Positions 16,519 through 24,921 are shown, numbered from the stretch's first letter. The stretch: 64,000 nucleotides of DNA from Caulobacter radicis (GCF_003094615.1 NZ_QDKO01000036.1:1-64000); one strand, 5' to 3'. Program-made: numbers and translations. The notes: generated by a model not told the origin, from the letters alone.

Positions 16519-16534
16519 TTTAGGAAGTCCCCGC

Positions 16535-17278
16535 ATGTCCGTGAAGGGCGAGAACCGTCTGTACGAACGCGTCGCCAAGGATCTGGCCGGCCAGATCGCC
16601 GAGGGCCGCTACGCCGTCGGCCAGCGCCTGCCGTCCGAACGCGACCTCGCCCAGACCTATTCGGTCTCGCGCCCCACGATCCGCGAGGCGATCATCGCCC
16701 TGGAACTGGACGGCATGGTCGAGGTGCGCCTGGGCTCGGGCGTCTATGTCAAGGCCCAGACCCCCAACGAGGGCCAGGCCGGCGCCACCGACATCGGCCC
16801 GTTCGAACTTCTGGAAGCCCGCCGCGCCATCGAGGCCGAGGCCTGCGCCATGGCCGCCAAGCGCATCACCAACGAGGAGCTCGACCAGCTCGACGGCCTG
16901 GTGGCCGAGATGCAGGCCGAGAACGCCCGCGACGTCGACCGCTCGGAAGACGCCGACAAGCGCTTCCACATGCTGATCGCCGCCTCCACCCAGAACAGCG
17001 CCATGATCGCCGCCGTCGAGCTTCTGTGGGAGGCCCGCGAGCGCTCGCCCCAGACCAAGCTGATGGGCGAAAAGGCCCACGCCGCCGGCGTCATCCCGCG
17101 CATCGACGAGCACGCCGCCATCGTCTCGGCCCTGCGCGCCCGCTCGCCCGAGGACGCCCGCGACGCCATGCGCCGCCACCTCACCCGCGTGCTCAACTCG
17201 CTGCTGGCGGCCACCGAAGTGCAGGAGATGGAAGAGGCCCGCGCTCGCATCGCCGCCACCCGCGACCGCTACACCTGA
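16535..17278 (+). CDS. FadR-subfamily GntR regulator (FCD domain)
   Basis: A 247-aa repressor-like regulator. An N-terminal winged helix spans about residues 8-75 (VGQRLPSERDLAQTYSVSRP, then REAIIALELDGMVEVRLGSG). A C-terminal FCD ligand-binding domain follows, with typical Asp/His residues in DKRFHMLIA and IDEHAAIVSALRARSP. The start at 16535 has AGGAAG upstream. The ATG at 16496 would read through the operator and is not used. FCD regulators of this kind bind sugar acids such as glucuronate or mannonate. Divergence from manD and the operator between them support control of uronate breakdown and autoregulation. Which sugar acid is the effector is not shown. Confidence 0.88.
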   Translation: MSVKGENRLYERVAKDLAGQIAEGRYAVGQRLPSERDLAQTYSVSRPTIREAIIALELDGMVEVRLGSGVYVKAQTPNEGQAGATDIGPFELLEARRAIEAEACAMAAKRITNEELDQLDGLVAEMQAENARDVDRSEDADKRFHMLIAASTQNSAMIAAVELLWEARERSPQTKLMGEKAHAAGVIPRIDEHAAIVSALRARSPEDARDAMRRHLTRVLNSLLAATEVQEMEEARARIAATRDRYT

Positions 17279-17294
17279 GACGGCTGGCCGGCCC

Positions 17295-17331
17295 TTGACC
17301 CTGTAGCCACTACAGGGTGCAGCCTGCGGCC
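17295..17331 (+). promoter_or_regulatory. MerR-type promoter with leaderless geometry
   Basis: TTGACC (17295-17300) overlaps a perfect dyad ACCCTGTAG-N3-CTACAGGGT at 17298-17318. An extended spacer of about 19 bp before the -10 region (CAGCCT, 17320-17325) is the arrangement used by metal-sensing MerR regulators of the CadR/PbrR/ZntR type. The predicted transcription start falls at about 17332, the A of the next gene's ATG, so the mRNA would be leaderless. No ribosome-binding site is visible. No MerR gene lies in the window. Confidence 0.75.
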
Positions 17332-19314
17332 ATGACGACTCGCCAGCTCCCACGCCGCCCGCTCGCCGCCATTGGCGGCGCCCTCGCCTGCGCCGCCTTC
17401 GCCTCGAGCGTTCAGGCGCAGGAGACAGCTCCCGACGACACCGAGGTCGAGGAGGTGATCGTCCAGTCCACGCGCTCGGGCCGCCGCGTGCAGGACGAGG
17501 CCATCCGGGTCGAGGTGATCAACCAGGAGGAGGTCGAGGAAAAGGTCCTGATGACCCCCGGCAACATCGCCATGATGGTCGCCGAGACCGGCGGGGTGCG
17601 GGTTCAGGTCACCTCCCCTGCCCTCGGCGCCGCCAGCATCCGCATGCAGGGCATGCGCGGCCGCTACACTCAGCTTCTGGCCGACGGCCTGCCGCTCTAC
17701 GGCGGACAGGCCCTGGGCGTCCTGCAGATCCCGCCGTCGGACCTGGGGCAGGTCGAGGTCATCAAGGGCGCGGCCTCGGCGCTCTATGGTCCCTCGGCCC
17801 TGGGCGGGGTGATCAACCTGATCTCGCGCCGGCCCGAAGCCGACCCGCTGGCCGAAATCCTGCTGAACGCCACCAGCCGCGACGGCCAGGATGTCACGAC
17901 CTACGCCGCCACACCCGTTTCGGAGACCTGGAGCGCCTCCGTCATGGGCGGGCTGCACCGCCAATCCTGGAAGGATCTGGACGGCGATGGCTGGATCGAC
18001 ACCCCTGGCTACGAGCGCTGGACCCTTCGACCCAGGCTGTTCTGGAAAGGCCAGAACGGCGGCAGCGCCTACTTCACCCTCGGTGCGATGGGCGAGGATC
18101 GCCAGGGCGGCACGGCCGCCGGCCGGACCACGCCCGACGGCCGGCCGTTCGTCCAGAACCAGAACAGTCGCCGCCTGGACGCCGGCTTCACCTCCCAGAC
18201 GCCGATCGACGGCGTGGGCGTCGTGCACCTGCGCGCTTCGGCCGTGAACCAGAAGCACGGGCATCGCTTCGGCGACAGCATCGAGAACGATCGCCACCGC
18301 ACCCTGTTCGCCGAGGCCTCGCTGGCCGCCGGTTCGGACAGCGCAACCGCCTGGCTGATCGGCGCCGCGGTGCAGAGCGACGACTATCGCAGCAAGGCCT
18401 TTTCCGCCTTCGACTACACCTTCACGACGCCGGCCGTCTTCGCACAGGCCGAGCACAAGCTTGCGGACGACCTGACGCTCGCGGGCAGCGCCCGTTGGGA
18501 CCATCACAGCGAGTACGGCTCGCACCTCAGCCCCCGGGTCTCGCTGCTCTATCGTCCAGGCCGGTGGACGGTGCGGGGGTCTGTCGGTCGCGGCTTCTAC
18601 GCCCCGACGCCGTTCGTGGAGGAGATCGAGGCGGCTGGCCTTTCACGCCTGCAACCGCTCAAGGGCCTCAGGGCCGAAACCGCCGACACCGCATCGCTTG
18701 AAGCGGGCTACGCCGCCGGGCCGCTGGAGGCCAACCTCACCCTGTTCGGATCGCAGATAGAGAACGCCGTGCAACTGCGCGACCTGGATCCGGCCACGAT
18801 CGGCGGCGCGCGGCGGGTCGAGCTGGTCAATGTGTCCGGCTCGACCCAGACGGCCGGCCTGGAAGCCCTGTTGCGCTATCGGGTGGGCGATTTCACGGTC
18901 ACCGGCAGCTATGTCTATGTCGACGCCACCGAGCCCGCGCCCGCCGCAGGACGCCGAACCGTGCCGAACACGCCGCGCCACACCGCCGGCGTCGTGGGCA
19001 TGTGGGAAAAGGAAGACAAGGGCCGGCTCGGGATCGAGGCCTACTACACCGGCCGCCAGGATCTGGAGGAAAACCCCTATCGTGTCAGGGGCAAAGCCTA
19101 TCTAGAGGTGGGCGTTCTGGGCGAGGTGGTCTTGAACGAGAAGGTCCGTCTGTTTCTCAATCTGGAAAACCTGCTCAACGTGCGCCAGACCAAGTATGAC
19201 CCCCTGGTTCTGCCGCAGCGTGGTTCGGCCGGCGAATGGACGGTCGACGCCTGGGCGCCGACCGACGGCTTCGTGGCCAACGGCGGCGTCAGGATCCGGC
19301 TGGGAGGCGGGTGA
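17332..19314 (+). CDS. TonB-dependent receptor, FepA/CirA-like
   Basis: A 660-aa outer-membrane receptor has a Sec signal (LAAIGGALACAAFASSVQAQ), a TonB-box-like stretch DTEVEEVIVQSTR, a plug domain (about residues 45-155, with VINLISRRPEA closing it) and a 22-strand barrel ending in a terminal strand (GGVRIRLGGG). The size is that of siderophore, cobalamin or metal receptors, not the large glycan receptors found elsewhere in this window. The promoter carries a MerR-type dyad, suggesting induction by a metal ion. I prefer ATG 17332 to GTG 17317, which lies inside the dyad. It is the only receptor here read rightward between two sugar-acid loci, and may be an independent unit. Confidence 0.88.
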   Translation: MTTRQLPRRPLAAIGGALACAAFASSVQAQETAPDDTEVEEVIVQSTRSGRRVQDEAIRVEVINQEEVEEKVLMTPGNIAMMVAETGGVRVQVTSPALGAASIRMQGMRGRYTQLLADGLPLYGGQALGVLQIPPSDLGQVEVIKGAASALYGPSALGGVINLISRRPEADPLAEILLNATSRDGQDVTTYAATPVSETWSASVMGGLHRQSWKDLDGDGWIDTPGYERWTLRPRLFWKGQNGGSAYFTLGAMGEDRQGGTAAGRTTPDGRPFVQNQNSRRLDAGFTSQTPIDGVGVVHLRASAVNQKHGHRFGDSIENDRHRTLFAEASLAAGSDSATAWLIGAAVQSDDYRSKAFSAFDYTFTTPAVFAQAEHKLADDLTLAGSARWDHHSEYGSHLSPRVSLLYRPGRWTVRGSVGRGFYAPTPFVEEIEAAGLSRLQPLKGLRAETADTASLEAGYAAGPLEANLTLFGSQIENAVQLRDLDPATIGGARRVELVNVSGSTQTAGLEALLRYRVGDFTVTGSYVYVDATEPAPAAGRRTVPNTPRHTAGVVGMWEKEDKGRLGIEAYYTGRQDLEENPYRVRGKAYLEVGVLGEVVLNEKVRLFLNLENLLNVRQTKYDPLVLPQRGSAGEWTVDAWAPTDGFVANGGVRIRLGGG

Positions 19315-19344
19315 GGCGCCCGCCGCCTGACCCGCCCCGCCCCA

Positions 19345-21582
19345 TCAGAACGTCATCGACGCCCGGATCCCGCCGTAGCGCTTGAAGTCGCGCGGCAGGA
19401 AGGCCTGCACCGCCAGCTGGTTGCCGTAGGCGCCGTAGTTGTTGACCAGGTTGGTGTAGTAGCCCTCGTCGAACAGGTTGTTGACGAAGGCCGTCACCTG
19501 GTAGCCGCGCGCCTTGTCGCGCACGCCCACCGACAGGTTGACCACCGCATAGCCCTTCTGGACGGTCAGCGGGTCCTGGCTCAGCGAGTAGTTGACGCTG
19601 CTCTGGTAGTTGGCGGCGACATTGGCCACGCCCTCCAGGTCGCCGGCCAGCGGACGCACATATTCGGCGCCGGCGCTCAGCTTCCACTTCGGGGCCTGGG
19701 GCGGACGCTCGCCGGCCAGGTTCTGGCGGGCGGGCGAGCCGGTGCAGCCCTGGGCGGCCGTCTGGCCGGGCCAGCACTGGGCGCCGGCGAACTGGGTGAT
19801 CTCGGCGTCCAGATAGGCGACCGAGCCCGACAGGGTCAGGCCGTCGACCAGGCGGGCGGTGCTTTCCAGCTCGACACCGCGCGTGCGGATCGCGCCCACA
19901 TTGGTCAGGCGGAAGTTCTGGGTGCCGTCGGGCAGCAGTTCGGCGCCCTGGGCCTGGAAGTCCTCGTACTCGGTGTTGAACAGCGTGGCGTTCAGGGTCA
20001 CGCGGCGATCCAGGAACCGCGAGCGTACGCCCACCTGGATGTCTTCCGAGCTTTCCGGACGCACGGGACCAAGGTCGGCGCGGGCCTGGTTGAAGCCTGT
20101 GGTCAGGTCGTAGCTCTGGCCCTTGTGGCCGGTGGCGAAGGTGGCGAACACCATCACGTCGTCGGCCAGCTTGTGCTGCACGCCCAGGCGATAGGTGGCG
20201 TAGTCGTCGCTGGAGCCATCGGCCCAGGCCGCGGCCGGCCCGCCGCGCAGGTCGCGGAAGGTGTAGCCGATCTTCTCGCGGCCCAGGCGCAGGCCGCCGA
20301 TCAGGGTCGTGCCCTCGACCACGTCATATTCCAGCTGGCCGAACACCGAGTTCTCGTTCGAGCCCGAGGTGGCGTCCCAGTTGGCTTGCGAGAAGGCCGG
20401 GCCGCGGAAGAAGTAGCGGCGATAGTTCACGTCGGCGTGGAAGGCGCCCAGGGTGTAGCGCAGGCGGTTGGAGCCGTCCGAGACCAGGCGGATCTCCTGG
20501 CTGAACTGGTCGGCCGAGAACAGGCCCTTGGCGTAGTTGTTGACGCTCAGCGCCGTCTCGTCCTGGTCGAAGGCGTCCAGCATCTTGTAGCGGTCGTTGG
20601 CGGTGACCGAGATCAGGGTCGCGAAACCCAGGTCATAGGTCAGCTTCAGCGACTGGGCGAAGTCCTCGTAGTCCGAGCCGGTGGTGACGTTGTTGACCAC
20701 CGAGCTGTTGTTCGGACCCACGTTCACGCCCGGCGCGAACACCGCCGGCGTCCAGGCCGCGTTGCCGCGCAGGCGGGCGTCGGGCGACAGGGCGATGAAC
20801 GGCCGGCCCGCCGTGGTGTCGCCCTTCAGGTAGTCGACCGCCAGGGTGGCGCTGAACTTGTCGGTCGGGTCCCAGACCAGCTTGTTGCGGGTGGCGAAGG
20901 TCTCGCGGCCGTTGACCTTCTCGCCGTTGTAGAGGTTGTCGATGTTGCCCTCGAAGCTGGTGTAGCTGTTCGAGGAGCGGAACCGCAGGGTGTCGGTGAT
21001 CGGGCCCGAGATCATGGCGCCCAGGCCGACTTCGTCGTCGGTGGTGGCCAGGGCGCTGACCTTGCCGGTCAGCTCGCGGGTCGGGCCGGGCGTGACGATG
21101 TTGATCAGGCCGGCCGAGGCCGACTTGCCGTAGAGCGTGCTCTGCGGGCCGCGCAGCACCTCGATCCGCTCGACGTCGGCCAGGTCGGCGAAGGCCCGGG
21201 CCTGGAAGGCGATCGGCACGTCGTCGACGACGACGGCGACGCTGGGCTCGACCCCCACCCCAAAGGCGAAGGTGCCCACGCCGCGGATCGAGACCGAGGC
21301 GTTCACCGGATTATCGGCCGGGCGCACGATCAGCGACGGCGCCACCTTGGTCAGGTCGGTGAACTCGCGCACGGCGGCGGCTTCCAGCTGGTCGCCGCCG
21401 ATCACCTGCACGGCCATCGGCACGTCCTGGACGTTCTGCGAGCGCTTCTGGGCGGTGACGACGATCTCGCCGACGACCGCGTCGTCGACCGTCTCCTGGG
21501 CATGGGCGAGGCCCGCGAAGGCGGCCAGGGCGACCCCCGCCGAAATCCCGCCGAGCGCCGTCGTGTTGAAAAGCCGCCGCAT
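19345..21582 (-). CDS. TonB-dependent receptor in the uronate region
   Basis: A 745-aa outer-membrane receptor has a signal peptide (MRRLFNTTALGGISAGVALA to AHAQ), a TonB box region (DDAVVGEIVVTAQKR), a plug (VEVRIEVLRGPQSTLYGKSA-like; DVERIEVLRGPQSTLYGKSA at about residue 130-150) and a barrel with a C-terminal aromatic residue (RASMTF). It resembles iron-complex/sugar receptors of sphingomonads. ATG 21582 is preceded by GGGAG. Upstream, two FadR-type operator sites (21637-21672) lie in the gap shared with the divergent beta-glucuronidase gene. It probably imports oligosaccharides containing glucuronate. The convergent receptor gene at its end leaves only 30 bp. Confidence 0.88.
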   Translation of the reverse strand: MRRLFNTTALGGISAGVALAAFAGLAHAQETVDDAVVGEIVVTAQKRSQNVQDVPMAVQVIGGDQLEAAAVREFTDLTKVAPSLIVRPADNPVNASVSIRGVGTFAFGVGVEPSVAVVVDDVPIAFQARAFADLADVERIEVLRGPQSTLYGKSASAGLINIVTPGPTRELTGKVSALATTDDEVGLGAMISGPITDTLRFRSSNSYTSFEGNIDNLYNGEKVNGRETFATRNKLVWDPTDKFSATLAVDYLKGDTTAGRPFIALSPDARLRGNAAWTPAVFAPGVNVGPNNSSVVNNVTTGSDYEDFAQSLKLTYDLGFATLISVTANDRYKMLDAFDQDETALSVNNYAKGLFSADQFSQEIRLVSDGSNRLRYTLGAFHADVNYRRYFFRGPAFSQANWDATSGSNENSVFGQLEYDVVEGTTLIGGLRLGREKIGYTFRDLRGGPAAAWADGSSDDYATYRLGVQHKLADDVMVFATFATGHKGQSYDLTTGFNQARADLGPVRPESSEDIQVGVRSRFLDRRVTLNATLFNTEYEDFQAQGAELLPDGTQNFRLTNVGAIRTRGVELESTARLVDGLTLSGSVAYLDAEITQFAGAQCWPGQTAAQGCTGSPARQNLAGERPPQAPKWKLSAGAEYVRPLAGDLEGVANVAANYQSSVNYSLSQDPLTVQKGYAVVNLSVGVRDKARGYQVTAFVNNLFDEGYYTNLVNNYGAYGNQLAVQAFLPRDFKRYGGIRASMTF

Positions 21583-21636
21583 ACCTGACTCCCACATTTT
21601 GAAGGGTTCTTCGACCCGATGGGAGTGCAGATAGAG

Positions 21637-21672
21637 ATTGGTCAGACCGATTGCAATAGCGGCCTGACCATG
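21637..21672. promoter_or_regulatory. Pair of FadR-type operators, receptor / beta-glucuronidase gap
   Basis: ATTGGTCAGACCGAT at 21637-21651 differs from the perfect palindrome at 16504 by one base. A second site, AGCGGCCTGACCATG at 21658-21672, keeps the GACCA half. Centres are 21 bp apart, two helical turns. The pair lies 55 bp upstream of the receptor gene and 68 bp upstream of the beta-glucuronidase gene, so one dimer pair could control both directions. Confidence 0.7.
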
Positions 21673-21739
21673 CGCCCTGGCCAAACTTGGCCAAACGCTC
21701 TAGGAAGGTCGCAAGTACGATTTAGGGAGAACGCCGCCC

Positions 21740-23620
21740 ATGACGCCCAGCCGTCGCCAGCTCCTGGCCGGAGCCGCCCTGACCGCCAGCGCCGCCCTCG
21801 CGATGCAGGCCCAGGCGCAGGAAAAGGCCGCCTCCCCGCCCGCCGCCAGCCCGCCCGCCGCCGGAGACGAAGAGCCGCTGCTGCTGTTCGCCCAGCACGA
21901 TCGGCCGCGCGTCACGCTGGACGGTCTGTGGGCCTACATCCTCGACCAGAACGACTCCGCCTTCCGCAAGCCCAACGCCCGCCGCGCCTTCTGGCTGGAC
22001 GAGCCGCAGAAGCCCGGCGGCCCGGTCGTCGAGTACGACTGGAGCATCTCGCCGCGCATGGAGATCCCCGGCGACTGGAACACCCGCGATCCGTCGCTGG
22101 AATGGTACGACGGCCCGATCTACTTCCACCGCCGCTTCCAGGCCCCGGCCGATAAGGGCGGCCGCCGTTTCCTGAGCTTCGAGGCGGTGAACTACGACGC
22201 CGTCGTCTGGCTGAACGGCCAGGAGATCGGCCGCCACGAAGGCGGTTTCACCCCCTTCGTCTTCGAGGTCACCGGCAAGTTGAAGCCCGGCGAGAACGTC
22301 GTGGTGCTGCGGGTCGACGACCGGGTTGGCCCCGAGACCCTGCCCTCGCTCGACTTCGACTGGAAGAACTACGGCGGCATCACCCGCTCGGTCTGGCTGG
22401 TCGAGACGCCCACGACTTTCCTGCGCGACGCCTTCCTGCGCCTGGAGGGCGGCCAGATTGTCGCCGACCTGCGCGCCGACGGCCCGGCGGCCGCCGGCCT
22501 GGAGGTGTCGGTCGCCATCGCCGACCTGAACCTGACGCTGAGCGGCAAGACCGGCCCCGACGGCCGCGCCCGCCTGTCCGCCAAGCCGCCGCGCGGGCTG
22601 AAGCTGTGGTCGCCCGAAAGCCCCACGCTGTACGACGTGACCTTCAAGGCGGGCGAGGACGTCCGCCGCGACCGCGTCGGCTTCCGCACGCTGGAGGCCC
22701 GCGGCCGCCAGATCCTGGTCAACGGCAAGCCGCGCTTCATCCGTGGCATCGCCCTGCACGAAGAGCCCCTGGGCGCCCAGGGCGGCCGGGTCATGACCCC
22801 GCCCGAGGCCCGCGCCCTGCTGGAAGAGGCCAAGGCCCTGGGCTGCGACATGGTCCGACTGGCGCATTATCCGCATACGGAAAGCACCGTGCGCCTGTGC
22901 GACGAACTGGGCCTGCTGGTCTGGTCGGAAATCCCCGTCTACTGGGACGACGTCGCCTACGAGAGCCCCAGGACCCTGGCCCTGGCCCGCGCCATGGCCG
23001 CCGAAATGGTGGTGCGCGACCGCAACCGCGCCAGCGTCGCCTTCTGGTCGGTGGCCAACGAGACGCCCACCCACCAGGCCCGCACGACCTTCCTGCGCCA
23101 CGTGGTGGCCGACATCCGCCGCCTCGACCCCACCCGCCTGCTGACCGCGGCCCTGAACAAGAACATCGACGTCGGCGGCGCCAAGGCCGGCCAGAACCAG
23201 TTCGTGGTCGACGACCCGCTGGCGCCCGACCTCGATGTCGTGGCCATCAACCAGTACGAGGGCTGGTACGGCCCGCGCACGCCCGACCAGGCCAAGACCG
23301 TCCGCTTCTCCAACCCGCACGACAAGCCGATGATGATGAGCGAGTTCGGCGCCGACGCCCTCTATGGCGAGCGCGGCCCCAAGGAGAACCGCTGGACCGA
23401 GGAATACCAGGCCTGGGTGTTCGAGGAGACGCTGGCCCTGCTCGAGCGCGACGGCTTCGTGGGCGTCAGTCCGTGGGTGCTGAAGGACTTCCGCTCGCCG
23501 CGCCGCTGGCACGCCCGCTACCAGGACTACTGGAACCGCAAGGGCCTAGTCAGCAACGAGGGCCACCGCAAGCTCGCCTTCGACACCCTGCGCCGCTACT
23601 ACGCCGGCAAGGCCTCGTGA
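21740..23620 (+). CDS. Tat-exported GH2 beta-glucuronidase
   Basis: A 626-aa family GH2 enzyme with a twin-arginine signal (SRRQLLAGAALTASAALAM). The sugar-binding jelly-roll spans about residues 55-215, an Ig-like domain about 215-300, and the TIM barrel about 310-610. The acid/base is Glu441 in SVANETPTH and the nucleophile is Glu535 in MMSEFGAD. Near the C-terminus WNRKG places Asn599 and Lys601 in the N-x-K arrangement that beta-glucuronidases use to bind the uronic acid carboxylate, which argues for glucuronidase over galactosidase. It should act in the periplasm on imported glucuronosides. It is coupled to the downstream deacetylase by a 4-bp overlap and preceded by FadR-type sites. Confidence 0.85.
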   Translation: MTPSRRQLLAGAALTASAALAMQAQAQEKAASPPAASPPAAGDEEPLLLFAQHDRPRVTLDGLWAYILDQNDSAFRKPNARRAFWLDEPQKPGGPVVEYDWSISPRMEIPGDWNTRDPSLEWYDGPIYFHRRFQAPADKGGRRFLSFEAVNYDAVVWLNGQEIGRHEGGFTPFVFEVTGKLKPGENVVVLRVDDRVGPETLPSLDFDWKNYGGITRSVWLVETPTTFLRDAFLRLEGGQIVADLRADGPAAAGLEVSVAIADLNLTLSGKTGPDGRARLSAKPPRGLKLWSPESPTLYDVTFKAGEDVRRDRVGFRTLEARGRQILVNGKPRFIRGIALHEEPLGAQGGRVMTPPEARALLEEAKALGCDMVRLAHYPHTESTVRLCDELGLLVWSEIPVYWDDVAYESPRTLALARAMAAEMVVRDRNRASVAFWSVANETPTHQARTTFLRHVVADIRRLDPTRLLTAALNKNIDVGGAKAGQNQFVVDDPLAPDLDVVAINQYEGWYGPRTPDQAKTVRFSNPHDKPMMMSEFGADALYGERGPKENRWTEEYQAWVFEETLALLERDGFVGVSPWVLKDFRSPRRWHARYQDYWNRKGLVSNEGHRKLAFDTLRRYYAGKAS

Positions 23621-24534
23621 GGGCCGCCGCCCTTCTCGTCCTGGCCCTGCTGGCGCCCGGCGCGGCGCTGGCCCAGACCCAGGCCCAGGGCTTCGACGTC
23701 GCCGTGACGGTCGACGACCTGCCCGTGCACGGCGACCTGCCGCCGGGCATGACCCGCCCGTCGATCGCCCGCTCGCACATCGAGACCTTCAAGGCCCACG
23801 GCGTGAACGAGGCCTTCGGCTTCGTCAATTCGGCCAAGGCGACCGACGCGCAAAGCAACGCCGTGCTCGACGCCTGGCGGGCGGCCGGCCATCCGCTCGG
23901 CAACCACACCGCCAGCCATCTCAACCTCGAGAAGGCCGATACCCTGGAGGCCTGGATCGCCGACCTCGAGGCCGGCGAGCCGGCGTTGGCCGAGCGGATG
24001 AAGGGCCAGGACTGGCGGTATCTGAGGTTTCCCAACCTGACGGCCGGCACGCGCCCCGAGCGCCACCAGGGCGCGGCGGCTTACCTGGCCGCCCACGGCT
24101 ACAAGGTCGCCCACGTCTCCCTCTCGTTCAGCGACTGGAGCTACAGCGACGCCTACGCCCGCTGCCAGACCAAGGGCGATCAGGCCGCCATCAGAACGAT
24201 GGAAGGCCAGTACCTGCGCGGCGTCGACGAGGAGCTCGCGCACATGCAGGCCGTTTCCCAGGCGGTCTACGGCCGGATGATCCCGCAGGTGCTGCTGACC
24301 CATATCGGCGGCTGGTCGGCGCACATGCTGCCCCAGGTGCTCGACCGCCTCGACGCCGCCGGCGCCCGCTACGTCACGCTGGAGAAGGCCCAGAGGGATC
24401 CGGCCTATGCGCAGGCCCAGGCCATTCCCGGCGGCGGCGGGATCATGGAGCGCACGGCCAGGGCCCGTGGCATCGCGCTGCCCGCCGCCGCGCCGGCCGT
24501 CGAGCGCGTGGATCCCAAGATGCTTTGCCGCTGA
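23617..24534 (+). CDS. Secreted polysaccharide deacetylase
   Basis: A 305-aa protein from a GTG start that overlaps the beta-glucuronidase stop (GTGA). The signal peptide is RAAALLVLALLAPGAALAQ. The NodB-homology (CE4-type) domain has the metal-binding Asp pair in VTVDDLPVHGD and the His-x3-His motif in GNHTASHLNLE. Other blocks are YLRFPNL and LLTHIGGWSA. It should remove N- or O-acetyl groups from an oligosaccharide in the periplasm. Acetylated glucuronoxylan-type fragments would fit the operon, but this is inference. The GTG start was chosen from the overlap and the signal sequence directly following it. Confidence 0.85.
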   Translation: MRAAALLVLALLAPGAALAQTQAQGFDVAVTVDDLPVHGDLPPGMTRPSIARSHIETFKAHGVNEAFGFVNSAKATDAQSNAVLDAWRAAGHPLGNHTASHLNLEKADTLEAWIADLEAGEPALAERMKGQDWRYLRFPNLTAGTRPERHQGAAAYLAAHGYKVAHVSLSFSDWSYSDAYARCQTKGDQAAIRTMEGQYLRGVDEELAHMQAVSQAVYGRMIPQVLLTHIGGWSAHMLPQVLDRLDAAGARYVTLEKAQRDPAYAQAQAIPGGGGIMERTARARGIALPAAAPAVERVDPKMLCR

Positions 24535-24538
24535 GGGA

Positions 24539-24577
24539 GTCGTCCTCGTCCTTCGACAAGCTCAGGATGAGGACGAC
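24539..24577 (+). terminator. Repeat-type hairpin after the deacetylase gene
   Basis: GTCGTCCTCGTCC and GGATGAGGACGAC form a 13-base near-perfect stem around TTCGACAAGCTCA. The core CTTCGACAAGCTCAGGATGA is a palindromic repeat I recall between genes in Caulobacteraceae. It lies 5 bp after the stop and lacks a U-run, so it is more likely an RNA 3' end stabiliser than an efficient terminator. Confidence 0.5.
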
Positions 24578-24649
24578 GGACAGCTCGGGCGCTTGAGAGC
24601 CTCCCCCTGAGCCTGTCGGAGGACGAGGCTCCAACCCCGCGACCGCACA

Positions 24650-24681
24650 AAAAAAGGCCGACCCGTCGTCGTGGTCGGCCG
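24650..24681 (-). terminator. Intrinsic terminator of the candidate small RNA
   Basis: Read on the minus strand: GGCCGACC, a 9-base loop, GGTCGGCC, then TTTTTTT. The 8-bp stem is perfect. In the plus direction the run is a 5' A-tract, so it does not terminate the deacetylase transcript. Confidence 0.8.
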
Positions 24682-24769
24682 GAGGGGAACTATGAAGGTT
24701 GTGGTCGGCTCGCAGACGCCGAACACCCTTTATTTCTATCGGAAGGCGTCTGCCCACGCAACAGCGGCC
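24650..24769 (-). ncRNA. Candidate small RNA under FadR-type control
   Basis: On the minus strand an extended -10 (TGCGATAAT, 24784 to 24776) predicts a start near 24769. About 120 nt later comes a clean intrinsic terminator (stem GGCCGACC / GGTCGGCC, then seven Us) at 24681-24650. The predicted RNA has a second hairpin (GCAGACGCC / GGCGTCTGC, 24-base loop) and an unpaired C-rich stretch (GUUCCCCUCC) complementary to ribosome-binding sites. No credible ORF is encoded on this strand. The upstream receptor gene has its own terminator at 25130-25162, so this second terminator needs its own transcript. A FadR-type site overlaps the promoter. Confidence 0.5.
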
Positions 24770-24784
24770 TGACCAATTATCGCA
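24763..24784 (-). promoter_or_regulatory. Extended -10 promoter overlapped by a FadR-type site
   Basis: The plus-strand word AGCGGCCTGACCAAT (24763-24777) is the same as the second site at 21658 apart from its last two bases. Directly adjoining on the minus strand is TGCGATAAT (24784-24776), a TGn-extended -10. The predicted start lies inside the operator. Binding there should block transcription of the small RNA candidate. Confidence 0.55.
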
Positions 24785-24906
24785 ACCTTCACGCTAATAG
24801 CGCTGTCATTGTCAAAACGAAAAATCCATGAACTATAACGACTTCCATTGACAAAGCGGATCACCCTCGCCTTCCCGCCACACCGAAGTGGGGACGCTTT
24901 TCGCAG

Positions 24907-24921
24907 CCTGGTCAGACCAAT
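24907..24921. promoter_or_regulatory. FadR-type operator, isolated copy
   Basis: CCTGGTCAGACCAAT keeps the full TGGTCAGACCA core. It is in a 650-bp gap without a protein gene, 144 bp (centre to centre) from the site at 24763. It could serve as an auxiliary site for the small-RNA promoter by looping, or control a transcript that I cannot define. No gene starts nearby. Confidence 0.65.

Noticed and set aside
17317-17331. GTG start at 17317 for the MerR-type receptor gene
   Set aside because: It lies inside the dyad and upstream of the predicted transcription start; ATG 17332 fits better.
24692-24772. A 26-codon plus-strand ORF with a strong GGAGGGG site (MKVVVGSQTP...)
   Set aside because: It is the mirror of the small-RNA candidate: its ribosome site is the complement of the C-rich loop. 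No plus-strand promoter is seen, and its stop lies in an operator. A leader peptide cannot be fully excluded.
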